Part shown: positions 5,094 through 5,614 of the stretch, piece by piece
Layout of the letters: each line of letters starts with the position of its first letter
Numbering within the stretch: position 1 is the stretch's first letter
Source of the DNA: JAYELX01 sp964544065
Lineage (GTDB): Bacteria; Chloroflexota; Anaerolineae; Anaerolineales; UBA11858
NCBI GenBank assembly: GCA_964544065.1
Contig: CAZJBA010000185.1
Location: forward strand, 1-5,614
Direction: 5' to 3'
DNA: 5,614 nt
Notes under the pieces: model-generated
Told to the model about the DNA's origin: nothing
Database searches by the model: none
What the model saw: only the letters and a program-made list of their open reading frames with translations
Program-made: the position numbers and the translations under genes

Positions 5094-5224
5094 TACGGTT
5101 GAAATAGACAAGAACTTTTCTGGAATTGAAATATATACTAAATCCTTCCTGTACCGACATCAGTATGAGCTGAATCATGGGGATGAGTGTATAAGAAATT
5201 AATCTTAAAAGGAGAAGAAGGCCA

Positions 5225-5614
5225 ATGACTCAAAATCCTACCAATTACACAGGTGTGGAAGCCAAGCCGAGTACAGTAATGGCAATCGCCGTTATGACAT
5301 TGATCAATGGAATATTAAATATCTTTGTCGCACTGGGCCTAACAGTGACGGTAGTCTTTGGGTCCTTTGGCTTGGGGATACTCTGCGCGCCCTTAACCAT
5401 CTTGCCCCTTGTGTTAGGTATTTTTGAAATCTTATATGCTTCTAACTTGCTGCCAGAAACCCCTCAGCCTGTAAAACCATCCCAAACCATCGCTGTTTTA
5501 GAGATTTGTTGTGTGTTTTGGGGAAACTTGATCTCTTTGGTTGTGGGTATAGTAGCCTTGGTTTTTTATGCCCAACCTGAGGTTAAAAATTATTTTGCCC
5601 GCATTAATGCGTGA
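5225..5614 (+). CDS. Small integral membrane protein with three predicted helices
   Basis: A complete 129-residue protein whose TGA is the last three bases of the window. AAAAGGAG lies 10 bases before the ATG, with a second weak AAGG closer in. A polar N-terminus (1-15) precedes hydrophobic stretches at about 17-45, 50-72 and 87-115, then a short polar tail. K14-P-S and K84-P-S each introduce a hydrophobic segment carrying a G-x-L or G-N-L motif, hinting at an internal duplication. No charged or catalytic residues stand out within the helices apart from E68 and E93. Base composition is visibly more AT-rich than in the genes to the left. It has its own promoter and follows a terminator, so it is not in an operon with the lipoprotein gene. 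I have a general impression of similar proteins in Chloroflexota but no named family or function. Confidence 0.85.
   Translation: MTQNPTNYTGVEAKPSTVMAIAVMTLINGILNIFVALGLTVTVVFGSFGLGILCAPLTILPLVLGIFEILYASNLLPETPQPVKPSQTIAVLEICCVFWGNLISLVVGIVALVFYAQPEVKNYFARINA

Larger units (their letters stand above)
4843..5224. other. Gene-free interval before the membrane protein gene
   Basis: These 382 bases contain a stem-loop block that looks like a dispersed repeat (4862-4932), an eight-T run at 4982-4989 without a convincing stem, and an extended -10 promoter (5085-5093) with a leader of about 125 bases. Two open frames (4862-5077 and 4876-5202) run through the hairpins, lack ribosome binding sites and show no domain, so they are not called as genes. 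Confidence 0.65.

Noticed and set aside
4876..5202. Plus-strand 108-residue open frame
   Set aside because: It starts within the stem-loop cluster, has no ribosome binding site, no domain, and runs across the promoter of the next gene.

Overview
The window looks like a chromosomal segment of a Chloroflexota bacterium, probably Anaerolineae-like. That is inferred from style rather than from a marker gene. The exported proteins have signal sequences ending in S/T-L-A-C followed by Pro/Glu/Ala-rich linkers, there is a modular lipoprotein ending in an NHL-type propeller, and there is a small membrane protein of a type I associate with that phylum. Five protein-coding genes are supported. No rRNA, tRNA, CRISPR array, transposase or phage gene is visible.

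Left part (1-1351, minus strand): two genes read leftwards as a likely operon. The upstream gene (1351 to 983) encodes a small putative lipoprotein. The downstream gene (946 to beyond the left edge) encodes a secreted protein with an OB-like domain and a long array of the hexapeptide D/E-D/E-A-G-P-P (18 copies visible, cut by the edge). Between its OB-like domain and the repeats it carries the same module as the upstream protein: two cysteines 28-29 residues apart, then an LALQT helix, then a GW-x(3)-W motif. The two genes are therefore paralogous in that module.

Middle (1465-2650, plus strand): an extended -10 promoter and a good ribosome binding site precede a stand-alone nucleotidyltransferase-fold gene (1552-2097). 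About 550 bases without a gene follow. They hold three nested fold-back structures. One (about 2410-2605) has long inverted ends, is flanked by a 6-base direct repeat, and has a T-run after its 3' arm. It may be a MITE-like insertion, an attenuator-type leader for the next gene, or both.

Right part (2651-5614, plus strand): a 704-residue lipoprotein has a PsbP/DUF1795-like domain, a discoidin-like domain and a six-repeat NHL-type propeller in series. It ends at a strong intrinsic terminator preceded by three 9-base-spaced repeats. A 380-base gap with stem-loops that look like a dispersed repeat, plus a second copy of the same extended -10 core, leads to a 129-residue, three-helix membrane protein that ends at the last base of the window.

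Four of the five products are predicted to be exported or membrane-bound, so the common theme is the cell envelope. No shared pathway can be read from the sequence.
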